From assembly GCF_921293095.1 (NCBI RefSeq), contig NC_060254.1, forward strand, positions 6,944,001 through 7,008,000: a stretch of 64,000 nucleotides of DNA. The letters are read 5' to 3'. Positions within the stretch are counted from its first letter, which is position 1, and each line of letters begins with the position of its first letter. A program made the translations under genes and the position numbers. This document shows positions 1 through 11,776 of the stretch, piece after piece. The stretch is from Ischnura elegans (Eukaryota > Arthropoda > Insecta > Odonata > Coenagrionidae). The notes under the pieces are model-generated. The model was not told the origin of the DNA. It saw only the letters and a program-made list of their open reading frames with translations, and did not search any database.

Positions 1-59
1 CTTATTGTACACAGAAAAAAACGCAAAATCATAAATGGATCGGTACTGCAGTCTATTTC

Positions 60-480
60 CCAAATATTATCCTTTTGATCCTTTCTACTATAATAAATGG
101 GTTCTTTCCAAATATCTTGAGCATCAGCCGAAAAGCATACTACTTGAAATTTCCGAAAAAGATTTTGCTATTTTTTCCATTCGATCGGTTAGACTTTTCC
201 ATTCTAAATTACTAATATATTCGGTTACACTGCTATGTTTATCATATAAGTTTTAACAAATCCAATTGCTTGCCACTGTATTCGGAACAAATGTTTTTTC
301 ACACGGGTCCCAAGCACACACAAGCGGTGTACTCCAAATGAGGTCTCACGTAACACTAATAACATCGCTCTTTGACTTAAAATCGCATTTTCCACTAGTT
401 CTTAAATAAATCCTAATTTACGACTTGCACGCCCGCAAATTTCCTGAATATGATTGCCCCAGGACAAGTCCTGGAAAAGA
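60..480 (-). mobile_element. CR1/L2-like LINE, 3' part of reverse transcriptase ORF, decayed
   Basis: Reading the minus strand gives peptides typical of the C-terminal end of CR1/L2-type LINE reverse transcriptases: DLSWGNHIQEICGRASRKLG, then VRPHLEYTACV, then a stretch with SVTEYISNLEWKSLTDRME. These are the thumb and post-RT blocks that follow the catalytic core. They lie in different frames and are interrupted by stops, so this is a dead 5'-truncated copy. The catalytic YADD block is not visible. The clade is judged from peptide resemblance only. Confidence 0.6.
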
Positions 481-2340
481 GTTATTACGTGCCGTCATCA
501 TAGATTAATAATCCGAAAATTGGTTTGACGCAGCTCTCCTTTCAGTTACCATTTTCATGTTAACGCGCAGACACTTTCTCAAGTCCGTCAGCAAGAGCAG
601 CTGGGTTCTGCGCCCGAACTGAATGCAGTCCTATTCCCTGTGTGACTTGAAAGGGACAGTTCGACTCACTCCACAAAAGTGCACTTCATTCTTATGGAGT
701 CATATCCCCAAATTTCTCGTGTTTTTTCCCCAACCCTTGAGTTAAACCACAAGATAAAGCATTGCCATCTGGTTACTTAATCATCTCATCAATCTAATCC
801 CAAGAAATGATATAGTTAACGATAATTCTTAACATATTTTTCAAGTCATCGGAATCATACACTGATTATCAGGTGTGCCTATTCCCAAATACTCCACTAA
901 TGCCGTTCTCTTTTGTGTTATTTTGCAGTAACGCTGAAATAAGCGTTTTTCTTCGCATTGATCCTAGGGTTCGTCAGGGCTGCAGTCACTGATATGAGCA
1001 AGAAGTGAGAAGGAAATTTGGAGCAAACACTTTGCACGCCAGCAGATTAGAAATTCACGGGACTGATGGAGGTTAGGTGAATGAAAATATTAATTTTTAA
1101 GAACATTCTAGTGAAATCACGATCTAACCAAGAGTACCCTGACTCTATAACGGATCAACCTCAAACACGTGACGACTATACCCTCCAAATACAGTCTCCA
1201 CTATGGCCACTAAAATTCCCTTAGATAATTTTCCTTGGCACCAAATTGTGCAGCAATTATCCTATATTTCGCTAATCATATTTAAGTTACGTGTTGCAAG
1301 CCATGTTACTATAAACGCTCGAGGCATGTTGGGACCAAAGCAGTGACCTCACCCGACCTCTATTGATCCATTCTGTAAGCTTTGCTTCGATCATGTGTAT
1401 AGTCATTTGTTTTTATAGAATACATCTCCTTATGCATCCTAACTTGCAGAATGTTTAGTTGACGTTCACAAAATAAAAGACACTTTTCCTCGGTACAACG
1501 TTGTTTGTAAAGGTTTTCCGGTTGAAATTGATTCGAACGGACTATTCTACTTATCATCTCAGCATATAACACTTCCCTCATTTAATTATCTGCGGATTAA
1601 AGTTTATAAAGAGGGTTGAAGAAAAAGCATAGCAGTTTTATCTACCTAGGGAATAAATTGAAAAAAGTCCTATAAATCAATTTCAGGATTTATGCGCGAT
1701 TAGTTCTGTAATTCAAGGAATAAGTCATTGATTGTTATGAGCCATAATTAGTCACATGATTAATTTATTTGGTAATAAGACTTCAGCATTGCAATGCATT
1801 AGAGGGTCATTAAAGCGACAGTCGAAAACCCGGATTCACATTTATCGAAAAAAAAATTCACGTGGATATTATTTCCATGCATAAATATAAGGTTATGCCT
1901 GATTTAAACACTTCGTGATGAATAAATATCAATTCCTGTGTTTCGAATTTCGTGCTGTGTACTATCGTTTCTACAATTCTGTGTGCACTGTGCGTGCTAT
2001 GCTCCACTATGCGGTTGAATGAATGGGGAAATTTTGTGGTAAAATATGTCGGGGGTTGGTACATAATGCACGAGAAGTTAGGCCCTCGCTGGAAGGGGCG
2101 TGCGTCATCCAGAGCCGATGAGGAAGTCTTTCGATGGGGATGGAATACCTGGGGTCAAACATCAATGGAGTCAACAACGAACCACGGTGGAAAGATAAGC
2201 AGCCGAGGAGTGTAGCGTCCACACCAGCACCGATCTGAGTTTCATCTCGGTTCGGATTAACATCGAATTAAAATTCATTGTTTGGGGCGTAACTTGGTGA
2301 AATCGATTCATAATTTAATAAAAAAGAAGAACTTTGTGCT
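481..2340. other. No recognisable gene
   Basis: AT-rich sequence with only short chance open frames. I see no conserved protein motif, tandem array or element terminus. The first 200 bases may be an extension of the preceding LINE remnant. Confidence 0.4.
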
Positions 2341-2358
2341 TTCACATAAATATTTATT

Positions 2359-2397
2359 CACGACCATGGTTTCAACGTTAGACGTCATCGTCAGGTG
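2359..2397 (-). ncRNA. Hammerhead ribozyme motif, Penelope type
   Basis: On the minus strand the order is CAC, CTGACGA, a self-complementary stem II (TGACGTCTAACGTT), GAAAC, a short stem III (CATGG) and GTC just before GTG. This is the complete hammerhead core (CUGANGA, GAAA, cleavage after GUC) with a three-base stem I and a minimal stem III, the layout known from ribozymes at the ends of Penelope-like elements. It lies in the left arm of a 27-bp inverted repeat (2363-2389 with 2400-2426); the right arm carries a second, altered copy. No Penelope coding sequence adjoins it. Confidence 0.65.
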
Positions 2398-2426
2398 ATG
2401 ATGACGTCTAACGTTGAAACCATGGT
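2363..2426. repeat. Inverted repeat, 27-bp arms, of hammerhead ends
   Basis: Arms 2363-2389 and 2400-2426 are perfect reverse complements separated by a ten-base loop. Each arm is a hammerhead sequence, so the structure is two Penelope-type termini facing each other. Confidence 0.85.
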
Positions 2427-3777
2427 AGTTAATAAAATATCAGAATATGTTGGATTTCAGTTTTTGTGTGCCTAATTGTTACTACGGCGACCACAGATGT
2501 TTGTATTTCCCACGTCACGTCATACATGTTATGTGTAAGCGTGTTTAATGCATAGGGCGCTATCTACTCGCCCTGGCTAATCCTCACTCCAACAAGGGCG
2601 GAAGGCAGGGCATTTCGAATCGACTCTCCACCAATAACAAACGATGAACAGAAAATAAGTGATTGCGTTCGTCTGTTGCGCAAAGTGCAATAATATATGG
2701 GAAATAAAACCTACATTTGTGTCACTCAGAAAAATACGTTATTTTCGGATTCATTCCTTTGTATATGCGAATGCTGCACATTGAAGTTAAATCATTCTAA
2801 ATACACTCACTGTGATTTCTTAAGTAAAATGTTTTCCTCACAAATAACTGCATAGATATAATAAGTAAGAAGATTTAAAAGGTAAAAACTATCGTTACTT
2901 GGTTGTTTCTTTGGATTTGGAGCCACTTACTTTTTTCCACGATATGAATGAACCCAAATACTAAAACCTGAGTATCGTTTGATATATTATTCCTCTTCTG
3001 TAACTCTCACGGTAACTCAACAAACTTCACAATGCAACACAATCACCACAAGATGCTTCCACACATACACCATCCAACACACTTTACACTATGACACGTG
3101 CTGACATAGTGATTTCCAAACTCAGATTTTTTCTTACTCCACATTGACCACTGCACTTATTCACAATGCGCAACGAACAATTTACGAGATTAGAATGCAC
3201 AATTCATCTCCTTCGCGCTGGTGGAAATTGAGAATAATCACTTCACAAGACGGAAAAAGGCACACTTCTTCAGGAAATTAATTCATCACTCTCATCACAT
3301 GGCTTTCCAGCAACTGAACCATATTCTGAGCGGCTTCGCTCTGATTCGAAATTTTCTCCGCCCTCAACTCTGAATTGCGTCACGCCGAAGGCCCAAAGAC
3401 ACGGGCTCTTCCTACGGTTAGTGCATGACCACGGCTCACAGCTATTTTCGATCCTTAGCAACGAAGCAAATACGACCGGTTGAGTGGGAATGATATGATG
3501 CTTCGTGTTGACTGCACGTGTAAATACTAGCGATTATTCATGAGGGCTTCGTAGGGAATCCACAGTGATTCTTCCCTTCGAGAGCATTGCCAAATACAGT
3601 GGTAAGCGAGGGATAAAAGATCAGCCCCCACCGCGCCATACAACAGACAACACAAACAATAGAAAAACGATCCCCATCAACTGAAGCTTAGTCGCCCACG
3701 AGACGTACGCCATAAATTCACTAGCTCATGGTTAACTTTGAGGTATTCCATTATTAAGTTTTCTTGGATAACACTCA
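2427..3777. other. No recognisable gene
   Basis: No supported coding frame, element terminus or array was recognised. Short open frames near 3270-3461 have no family features. Confidence 0.35.
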
Positions 3778-3850
3778 ATTACTTATACCACTTTTTTTTT
3801 AAAGAGCGCGACCCGAGTTTCAATGAATTATCATCATCTTCAGGCGCAAA
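3778..3850 (-). mobile_element. Penelope-type terminus with hammerhead ribozyme
   Basis: The minus strand of 3806-3847 reads GCGC, CTGAAGA, a stem II, GAAAC, TCGGG, TC and GCGC. Stem I pairs GCGC with GCGC and all core residues are present. The same terminus occurs twice, head to head, at 52510-52900. This copy is split by a 661-bp MITE: sequence matching the continuation of the 52.6-kb copies resumes at 4514 and runs to about 4610. Confidence 0.65.
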
Positions 3851-3852
3851 TA

Positions 3853-4513
3853 GGGTGGTTTCCTATTATTTTTTTATTTCCTAAATCGAAAGATTATTAC
3901 TCCTGGAGTACGTATTTCACGCTTTTAGATTTTTAAATGACGATATCTATTTTTCGCGATCAAATGAAAAGTGAAAAATTTCAAGCGCGCGAAAACGCGA
4001 CGCGTAAGTATGAATGCCGGGAAATCTCTCCGTGTGACGTATTTCTGGTTACCGCTGCCGCCCTGTGAGGTGACCTTGAGGCGAGGCTTAGCGCTGATAC
4101 GACGCAGGCTGCTAGCGGGTAGCTGAGTACCCTGCTGGCTGGTAGCGCTTGCCTTAAATAAGGATTATTAATACCTTATCAAACGAGGAAAACTTTCCGA
4201 CCTTAGCCAGTTTTAATAAGTGATTATTAAGACAGGCTTCCCTGAGCTCTGCGCCTCATGCATGCATTGATAACCTCAGACGATGTATAACTCCTATCTT
4301 CTCCTATAGAAACTAGGTCCCTGTGACGTCACGTGGAGTGACATCGCATGGGCGCCAATCTGGCCCTTTTCAAGTGAGGATAAAAATGGACCATTGCCAT
4401 TCGTCTAAAGCGGTATTTCTAAAACGAAATAATTTGTATATTATGAATACACTAATGGTGGGTAACGAATCGCAATCAATGCCTTTCGTTTTCTTTGATG
4501 AAGGAAACTACCC
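3853..4513 (+). mobile_element. 661-bp MITE with TA target duplication, copy 1
   Basis: The element begins GGGTGGTTTCC and ends GGAAACTACCC, so its ends are inverted repeats, and it is flanked by TA on both sides (3851-3852, 4514-4515). It has no coding capacity. A second copy of the same length lies inverted at 39352-40012. The host sequence around it is a Penelope-type end whose uninterrupted version is in this window at about 52600, which provides an approximate empty site. TA duplication suggests mobilisation by a Tc1/mariner-type transposase; that assignment is inference. Confidence 0.8.
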
Positions 4514-4609
4514 TATTATGATTTGTTTATCTTATTATCGTTACCTAGTTACTTCATGAATTTTAAAACGGACGCCAGAATGGGGAAAAAGGATAGGTAA
4601 ACACATTCA

Positions 4610-5060
4610 TTTACATGAGTATTGTCATGACTTTGAATAACGTGGATCTGAATCTATCTGTTCTACAGTCTATCGCTCTTGTTTTATTTCTATGATCTGA
4701 CCTGCCTCAGCATGTTGGCGTTAGTAAGATACGCCAAACTTCATCGGAAAATGTACTGCTGTTGAATTTACATGATAGGTTTAGTGTATTTTTCAGTCTA
4801 CGGTCTGACAGAGATTCCAAGATTATCTTAGAGGTCAGTTACACGAACGAGACTATCGTAACGGCTTTTCACGTACCTGACGGATCTTCTTTACACGCGT
4901 CCTAACTATGTTTTTAAGCTTATTTCACGAGGATCACAAACACTGGCAGCGTATTCTAAATGGGGCCTAACGAGGGAAAAGTAGCTAATTTCTGTCACTT
5001 TGTCGTCCCACTTTTTTAGTATTAAATAACATTTGTAATCATGCAAATGCACACCATGCA
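4610..5060 (-). mobile_element. CR1/L2-like LINE fragment
   Basis: The minus strand encodes FSLVRPHLEYAASV followed by DPREISLKT and, after stops, blocks resembling the C-terminal end of LINE reverse transcriptases (a Y-V-K-S-R-Y-D-S-L segment and an arginine-rich terminal block). It is a second copy of the kind of LINE tail seen at 60-480 and is broken by several stops. Confidence 0.55.
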
Positions 5061-5772
5061 AGTTCACACCAGCCATGCAAAAATACAAGTTATTAAGTGG
5101 ATGAATAACTACACTTCGTCTGAGGATAAACATAAATATACCATCGCTGTGTGATCGAAGCATTTGGCCGCGGTACGGAGGAGAGGAGGGACATAGTGGT
5201 TGCGTCGCAGCGGTGCTGGTGTCGTCATGCATTTCCGGCGTCAATGACACGTCGCACACTGGTCCGGATGGCGAAAAAGTTGGACAAAAATCATATTTTC
5301 GTTGGATGTCTTTAAAAATTGCTCCCGACATATATTTTGGCGAGATATTTTCATTTCTGCAGTAATTTTTACGAAAAAACTATTATTTCATGCGATATCG
5401 TGGAACTTTAACTTAATAAATGGCTAATTGTAATGCTGACTGCATAGATAAACGGTAATCATGATAAAATATGAAAATAAATGATAATTAGTTGTATATA
5501 ATGAGTTAATATTCTTTCAAATTAGTCAATAGACAAAAAACGGCTAAAAGTAGGGTTTTTGGGTGCATTGACTTACGTTAAAGAGGTGCGATTTCCAGAT
5601 TTCGTGAGATTCTTCTGTATGGACTAAAAAGTAATTACTAAATAAGTGTCAAATTATATTTAAGGGACTCTTTTATTCTCATAAAAGCATGGCTAATTCC
5701 TCATAAATTTACAATTATGTATTTTAATTGTTCAGCATCAGATTCTTCTGAGTCCCACCCATCCTCCTCTTC

Positions 5773-6640
5773 TCATTCACTCGAAGAATTTTGAGACTCT
5801 TGCAAGACCAAGAGATCACGAACCTCCTGCGAAAGATCTTTAAGGCCCCGGCATTTGTTTAGTTCAGTTCTTAATGTGCTAATAAAAGGATCCGATATTA
5901 GCATCAGTCTCCGGAAACTATCCTCATTAGTGTGAAGTCGAGATATTTTTCTCGCGTGATGCTCGCGATATATTCTAATGTCTTTATTGCGAGATTCCTG
6001 GGCCTCCTCCGACAGTTCTCCAATAGGAAGAAGAGCCGACTCGATGACATCTGCACCATGTATTAACACTTTGTGCACAGTGGGTGGCATGTAAAACCAA
6101 CCATAATGTCTCACAAAATTTTCCGCTGTATCCATACAGAACTTTTTAAATTTTACTGAATCAATCAAAAATCCGCAAGACAAAGACCTTAAAATTGTTG
6201 AGAAGTGAAAGATTAACTCTTCCTCTACTCCTGAAAATTAATTAACTATGCCATTTCATGTGAAAAGTACTGCATAAAGCAATAATAAAAAGATGTTATG
6301 TTGCAACAATGAAAAGAAAGCATTCAAATATATTGACCCTCGCTAGTAATTTCAGCCGATAGGCGAGAATTTTTGAAGAAGCGCCTAGCTGAGTTTCCAT
6401 CACTGGATGTACCATATTTTGGCTTCGGCACATCAACTAAAAGGCCCAATCTCTTTTTAAATTCGTAGGTACCAATTTAAAAATAAGACTACTAGAACAA
6501 TATCCCAGGGGACCCCATATCACCATTAGAATACAAGGAAAATACGAACCTGAGGTGCTTTGAAGGTTGCGAAATACAACATCAGGGAAATCAACAATTT
6601 TGTCCAACCAAGTGCAATTCCTCTTCAAAAAAGAAGAGTT
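5773..6640 (-). pseudogene. C-terminal part of a repeated arthropod protein family (unclassified, probably transposon-derived)
   Basis: A 136-residue open stretch (6183-5773) contains YMPPTVHKVLIHGADVIES, LLPIGELSEEAQESRNKDIR and REHHARKISR, a block I recognise from a repeated, uncharacterised arthropod protein family. Upstream on the same strand, 6440-6350 encodes VPKPKYGTSSDGNSARRFF, which normally precedes it, and 6230-6185 encodes GVEEELIFHFSTILRSLSCG. These blocks are in family order but are separated by sequence that may be an intron or an insertion. Family function is unknown to me. Fragments of the same family lie at 11480-11776 and 20704-20830. Confidence 0.55.
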
Positions 6641-8700
6641 TGATAGCGAACTAGCTCGCCATCTTCTCTCGTTGGAATAAAAAAAATTTCATCTTTAAAA
6701 GATTATTAAGCTCTAGTTTTACCTCTTCGTCTCCGTGTAATCTGAAACAACTCTCAAGATATGCATTCAAATTCCTTTTTCAAGCATCCATGGTTTTCTC
6801 TTTTTTCTCCAGCATTTTTTCGTGCAGTTTACGCCGCGTAAATGCCCATGACATTGTTGACAGTCAACAATAAAAAACACAGGCTTGCAAAAAGCTACAA
6901 AACAGTCTTCTTTCTAAAAAGTTTAAATATCAAATAAAAGGGAAAATATGAAAAATTAGAGCGGTGCCTCGTCTCAGACCAATTAAAAAAAAAAACGGAA
7001 ATAAATGAAACATAGTATAGCTGCTCCATAATCCTTATTTATGTGGTTGTCAGGAACTAATAAATCACTTAATCACAATTTTTTTTGTTGTCACAACACT
7101 ATAACTTCTTTGCGAGATCACTGTAAATCACAAAATCTGTAGCCAAAATAGGACTTCGCAATTAGTGATGGGTATGTGTTCACATCGACAGAAAAGTTGA
7201 AACTGAAGGGTACCAAAATGTTTCGACCGAAATTTGGATGGGGTTAAACAGAGGAGTAATCTTTACCAATGGAAATGTGGGTATTCCCCTGGATAACTTG
7301 TTGGGGTAGGGTTGGACCCCGTAAAGAAAATGTGAAATGTTTTGATTTTGAGCGAAAATACATACTAGCGGCGGATCTGCAATAAAATCCGTCCAAAAGG
7401 AAGCGGGTGGAGGGTAAAGACCTCATCTATTAACACGTGCAGCTTCACTTGCAAGCCAGACCGCCCCTAGAAAAGCAATAAACTCAAGTTGGGTGGTGCA
7501 CCAAGTGGCAAAATAGCAAAATGACAAAAGATGGCAAAATGTCCCGACTAAAGACCCCTTCCCACTTCCCTGAGGTCCGACACGTGTTCGGGTAACGGGT
7601 CTCTTGCCCGTTCGGATTGAAAGAAAGGGAATGCGGTTGTGGGTTTTCCCGGTAGCAGTGCATGTAGCCTGTCGTATTTACTCCAATCTATTACCAAATT
7701 GCGATTGAAGTCGTTCTGAGAAGCGATCGAAGAAAATATTTTATCTCCTATCTCAGCGTCCCAACTGCGCTTAACGTAATTCAAATTGTTCCGAAATTAT
7801 TCTATTGGTCCACACACAGATAAAGTTTGGATGATTACAAAGTATAAAATAGGTTTTAAAATGCTAAAATTCTTATTTTTGTGATTCTGGCCCATGAAAC
7901 ATTGGGAGACACATTTTACCATGTGCCTACACTGCGCTGATGCTAGCGTGTCGACGCTCACGTCTACCGCGGCTAGGAACATAAATCGTTGTTATTCGCT
8001 GACTCGCACAGATTTGCAGCTGATTTCTTTACTAATATCTTTATAATACTGTACTTTATTGTCACCAATAGCCAAATTCGCGCAAATCGACGTCACTTTT
8101 TTTATAACTCAACATTTATGCGAATTTTTCCGAAAAACATTACTCCCCTTCAAATAATTCTATAGCAATCATCAACATCTCTATAAGGTTGAAATATATA
8201 TTTTATGTCAGTGAAATGTCTATATTACTGTAGTGATAAGTTAGTTTACGAATATAGTCGGCGGCGTAAAGCCAAAAATAAATCTAAAATGCGTAATTTT
8301 CGAAAAAACGGAAAAATCAAGTTTCCATAAGAAATAGTGCTACTTTGACGCAATATATCTAAGCAAGCAATTTTTTTTATAAAAAAGTAAGCATGAAAGG
8401 TGATACCCCAGACATATTACTACTTAACTTCTACAGTCTAAGTGAGTTTCAAGAAAGTCGAAAAAATGATTTTTGTCCACCTTTTTCCGGATCCGGACCA
8501 CTGTGAGTCGCCTCTCCCCCTCCATTATCCCACGGGAGGAAGTGACGAGAGAGAGGGTTTGGAAGACAAAAAAGGAAAGAAAGAAAGATGGGATTCACAC
8601 TCACATCAAGACCCCTTCCATGTACGCATCTCCGTCATCAATCCTCCCCTCCAAACCCCGCAAATCAAGAGTCAGGCGGCTGTGAAATTGAAAAGTAAAG
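6641..8700. other. No recognisable gene
   Basis: AT-rich sequence with short open frames on the minus strand (7548-7982) that lack family motifs. Nothing here can be assigned. Confidence 0.35.
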
Positions 8701-8710
8701 GAGTTCGTTC

Positions 8711-8960
8711 CAGTGGCGGCTCGTGAGTCAAATGCTGGGAGGGGCGCCCTCCACCATGAGGGGGTTAACATTTTTGAATATTTTGTGTATTTAATGAGTT
8801 TTTCTGGCAATATCGATACTACTAATATACAAAACAATCACTAACACTAAAACACCAACAATCATTAACTCCATTGACTCAACTAAAACAAGACCGATTC
8901 ATATTAAAACAATTATTCACACCAAAACAAGGTATTCTGCAACACTGCACCACCAAGAGT
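8711..8960 (+). mobile_element. hAT-like element, left end only
   Basis: Begins CAGTGGCGGCTCGTGAGTCA, the same terminus found at 18133 and (with a changed first base) 58743, and related to the 47686 copy that has an 8-bp target duplication. The matching right terminus is not visible, so the right boundary is approximate. No transposase is encoded. Confidence 0.55.
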
Positions 8961-9666
8961 ATACGGCCGCCGGGTGGCGCGGCGATGTCAACTCACTAGA
9001 TACTTCGTTCTTCGCATGCTCGGGCGGCGTCCGAAATCAAACAAAAGGTCCAAGCTCGCGCAGGGATCGTATTACGAAGACCTAAGCTTCGAAAAAAATA
9101 TCAAGTTACACGAGAACAATAAAAACGTGTGTCACGTCCCCCCCCTACTGCCCCACTGGCCTTTTTCTGCTCACCTGCTTCGAAGTTCCCCATTTCTGGA
9201 GGCCAACTGCTGCATGAGTCATCTACTAGCCCATACGTTGTCTAGCAATGACTTTCCGCAATTGATGTTACACTTTTATTGCATTGAAATATTAGTAATG
9301 TGCGCGTAATATAAAAAAGAATAAGACTTATTTCACAACACATTTCTGACTTTATTTAAGCATTTTACGCAAGAAAATAAATGTCGGAAAGACGAAGAAA
9401 TACGACGGAGACTTAGCATTCTGGCGAAATTCCCAAATTTTTTCCATAAAATTAAAGTATTCCATTAATTAGCTAAATTCCTGTTTGAATCCTTTAAAGG
9501 AAATCACAATTACTCGCCAAAATCCTGGGTTTCCTGCTGCATAGGCAACCTAGTCAAACTTTCCCGCACTCATCGTTTAGTATTCGAATATTCGAGCAAT
9601 TATTTAATATTCGAATTCGATGTTAGAGTTCGAGAAATCTGCTATTCGAACCATCTCTAATAATTT

Positions 9667-9702
<36 letters not shown>

Positions 9703-9735
9703 ATGTATTGGAAAATCCGAAATGCACGTGGCACG
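8961..9735. other. No recognisable gene; AT microsatellite at the right edge
   Basis: A 111-codon open frame at 8974-9309 has no recognisable motif and is probably chance. An (AT)n run lies at about 9669-9698. Confidence 0.35.
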
Positions 9736-9739
9736 TAAT

Positions 9740-9914
9740 ATAAATAATTTAAGTTAATGTCAATACACACAGAGACACAAAAAAGAAACACTCACATTGG
9801 ATAAATAAACTTCAGCTGACGAAGAAGCCGGAAGTGCTTCGATAGCTTCAAGTTTATTTATCCAATGTGAGTGTTTCTTTTTTGTGTCTCTGTGTGTATT
9901 GACATTAACTTAAA

Positions 9915-9922
<8 letters not shown>
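9740..9922. repeat. Inverted repeat with ~73-bp near-perfect arms, flanked by (AT)n runs
   Basis: Left arm 9740-9812 and right arm 9850-9922 are reverse complements over about 73 bp with a 37-base loop. The loop region reads CTGACGA, then AGAAGC...GCTTC, then GATAG, which looks like a decayed hammerhead core (GAAA changed). (AT)n microsatellites lie directly outside both arms (9669-9698; 9921-9963). This resembles a facing pair of Penelope-type ends like those at 2363 and 52510. Confidence 0.75.
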
Positions 9923-9967
<45 letters not shown>

Positions 9968-10323
9968 GGTAGAGCGTGCATGCAACCATGTTGTAAAGCG
10001 TGGTGGATGTTTTGGCCTTTCTACGGCTCGACGACTATGACAGTGCAGGCAGGAAACTGGCGCTGCTGTCTTTCAGAGAAGGATCCCTACACCTCCACTT
10101 CCCCTCCTTCTGTCTGTCTCACTCCTTCCCCTCTCTTTCCCCCATCACCAATCCATTGCCTTCCTTCCCTAGAAACTGCTCCACTGCTTCGGGGGTCGGT
10201 GTCATACTCGGAAAAAAATATATTTTGTCTCGGTAGACGGTGGTGTTCAAGCGTGCCCCGAGAGCAAGAGACCCATGTGTTTTTCGACGGGTCAGTGTCG
10301 AGTGTGATTGAGGAAAGCAGAGA

Positions 10324-10923
10324 ATGGAAAAACCGACTCCTTACGTGAAGTGGCAATACCTGAAGGGTTACCGGCCAAAGAAAAGGAAATATTATCCTCA
10401 AAAACCAAAGGATGCAGGTAATTTCACGATGAAATTTAATTCAATTTGCATTGAAAAATGAGACTCTTGCATGAATAATGTAATTAGTTAAATTTAAAGT
10501 AAAATAACGTATATGAAATTTCCTTCATATGTCTGAAGCCTTATTAGACATTTATTTTGTAGCAATTGAAACGAGAAGCGTTCATTCCGAAGAAGCATCG
10601 CCAATGGGTTCTGGAACAGGTGTAGAAGAAAGGTAAATATGGCAGAAAAATAATTATATGGATCTTATACCTACAATTTACTTCGTAATAGTTTATAAAT
10701 ATTCAATTGAACGCCCATTGCTAATTATAATTAAGGTGTACGTTACATCACCATCAGAATTCGTTTCCTCCAAAATTCGTTTTTTTCGCTTTAGGCCATC
10801 ATCACCTCAACCTGGATGCAGCCCTTGGCATGATCGAGAAATGGACCCTAAGGAACAGGATGAATGTCGACGAGCTGAGCAATCAGACGTAGATGTTTGC
10901 CTTTGTCATTCTTGTTTCCCTTG
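10324..10923 (+). CDS. Unrecognised three-exon coding sequence
   Basis: Three exons join in frame through good splice sites. Exon 1 (10324-10417) starts MEKPTPYVKWQYLKGYRPKK, is very basic, and ends GCAG before GTAAT. Exon 2 (10563-10632) follows TTTTGTAG, is acidic and serine-rich (RSVHSEEASPMGSG) and ends before GTAAAT. Exon 3 (10795-10923) follows CTTTAG and encodes SPWHDREMDPKEQDE and DVDVCLCHSC before a TGA. Joined length is about 97 residues. Downstream, a plausible coding block (FAKERAEIDHAVRC) continues in another frame up to about 11050, so the stop may be a break in a longer gene. I do not recognise the family; a basic N-terminus followed by an acidic linker would fit a nuclear or transposon-derived protein. 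Confidence 0.45.
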
Positions 10924-11040
10924 AAGCCAGCTCCCTGAGATAGAAATATTACAAGCATTCGCAAAAGAAAGAGCTGAAATTGACCACGCAGTGCGATGTT
11001 GGCCACAGCGTTCCGCCCGAACGGCAGGTCTACTTGCTTA

Positions 11041-11115
11041 TATGGACTAAGGTTTCGGTGGTGTAGTGGGTAAAGTATCATGCTACGAATCAGATATCCC
11101 ACGGATCAAGTGCCA
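11041..11115 (+). mobile_element. tRNA-derived SINE head
   Basis: The sequence GGTGGTGTAGTGGGTAAAG resembles a pol III A box and GGATCAAGTGCCA about 40 bases later a B box, with tRNA-like spacing. It is followed by unrelated AT-rich sequence. It does not fold as a complete tRNA, so I read it as a SINE head. Confidence 0.5.
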
Positions 11116-11479
11116 GTGACGGATGACTTGATGCTGCACACACACACTACACATTTTTCTGATCTTAAAACTTCGCAATGCCTATCACAAGGTCCATGGG
11201 ATGTTGCATGGCTATTGGATTCTTACGCGCTTATTTATTTGTTGAAATTGAACTACTGTATTGCATAACCATTTGGGTAGTTGACTGTGGAGTGAACATT
11301 GACTACCATTTCCACGTTCTCCAACCCCGATTCAAGGTCCCTAAAATTAGCTGTATGTGAAATGTGTCACGGCATTCTACTCTTCCAACATTTCAAGGGA
11401 AAATTCCTCGGAAGAATTTTTTTGAGGATTAATTTTTTTTTAAACCCATAGTATCGGTTTGGCAAAAATAGCTATCCGT
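11116..11479. other. Probable SINE body and unassigned sequence
   Basis: Follows the tRNA-like head at 11041. Nothing else recognisable. Confidence 0.3.
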
Positions 11480-11776
11480 TTAACGACAAGTTCGTTCAAC
11501 TAAACCAATGGCACTCCGAAATTTAGGGAACGATTTCCCCGGTTTAGCCATCACAAATCTTCCATGACAACCACTGCAACAGAATTTAGGGGCCCACGAT
11601 TTGTCTTGGTCACCAATTTTACACCCGAGATAAAGTTCAAAAGATTTCCGCACAATTGCAGCCATAGCTTTCCTTTGGTCTTTAAACACTGAATATCCAG
11701 AGGTGTTGGAGAATGAATTTGGATGATTTTTGCAAGATCGCGGAATGATCGCGAGAAAACACGTTATCGCTCGCAA
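11480..11776 (-). pseudogene. N-terminal fragment of the repeated arthropod protein family
   Basis: The frame includes FELYLGCKIGDQDKSWAPKF followed by CCSGC and a basic stretch, matching the N-terminal cysteine-containing block that in this family precedes the region whose C-terminal end is seen at 5773-6640. Both pieces are on the minus strand and in the right order (N-terminal part at higher coordinate), so they could be the two ends of one copy split by about 5 kb of later insertions, or two unrelated fragments. Confidence 0.45.

Noticed and set aside
4323-4559. 78-codon open frame repeated at 39330-39542
   Set aside because: It falls in the non-coding 661-bp MITE; the shared frame reflects copy similarity, and there is no protein-like conservation beyond that.
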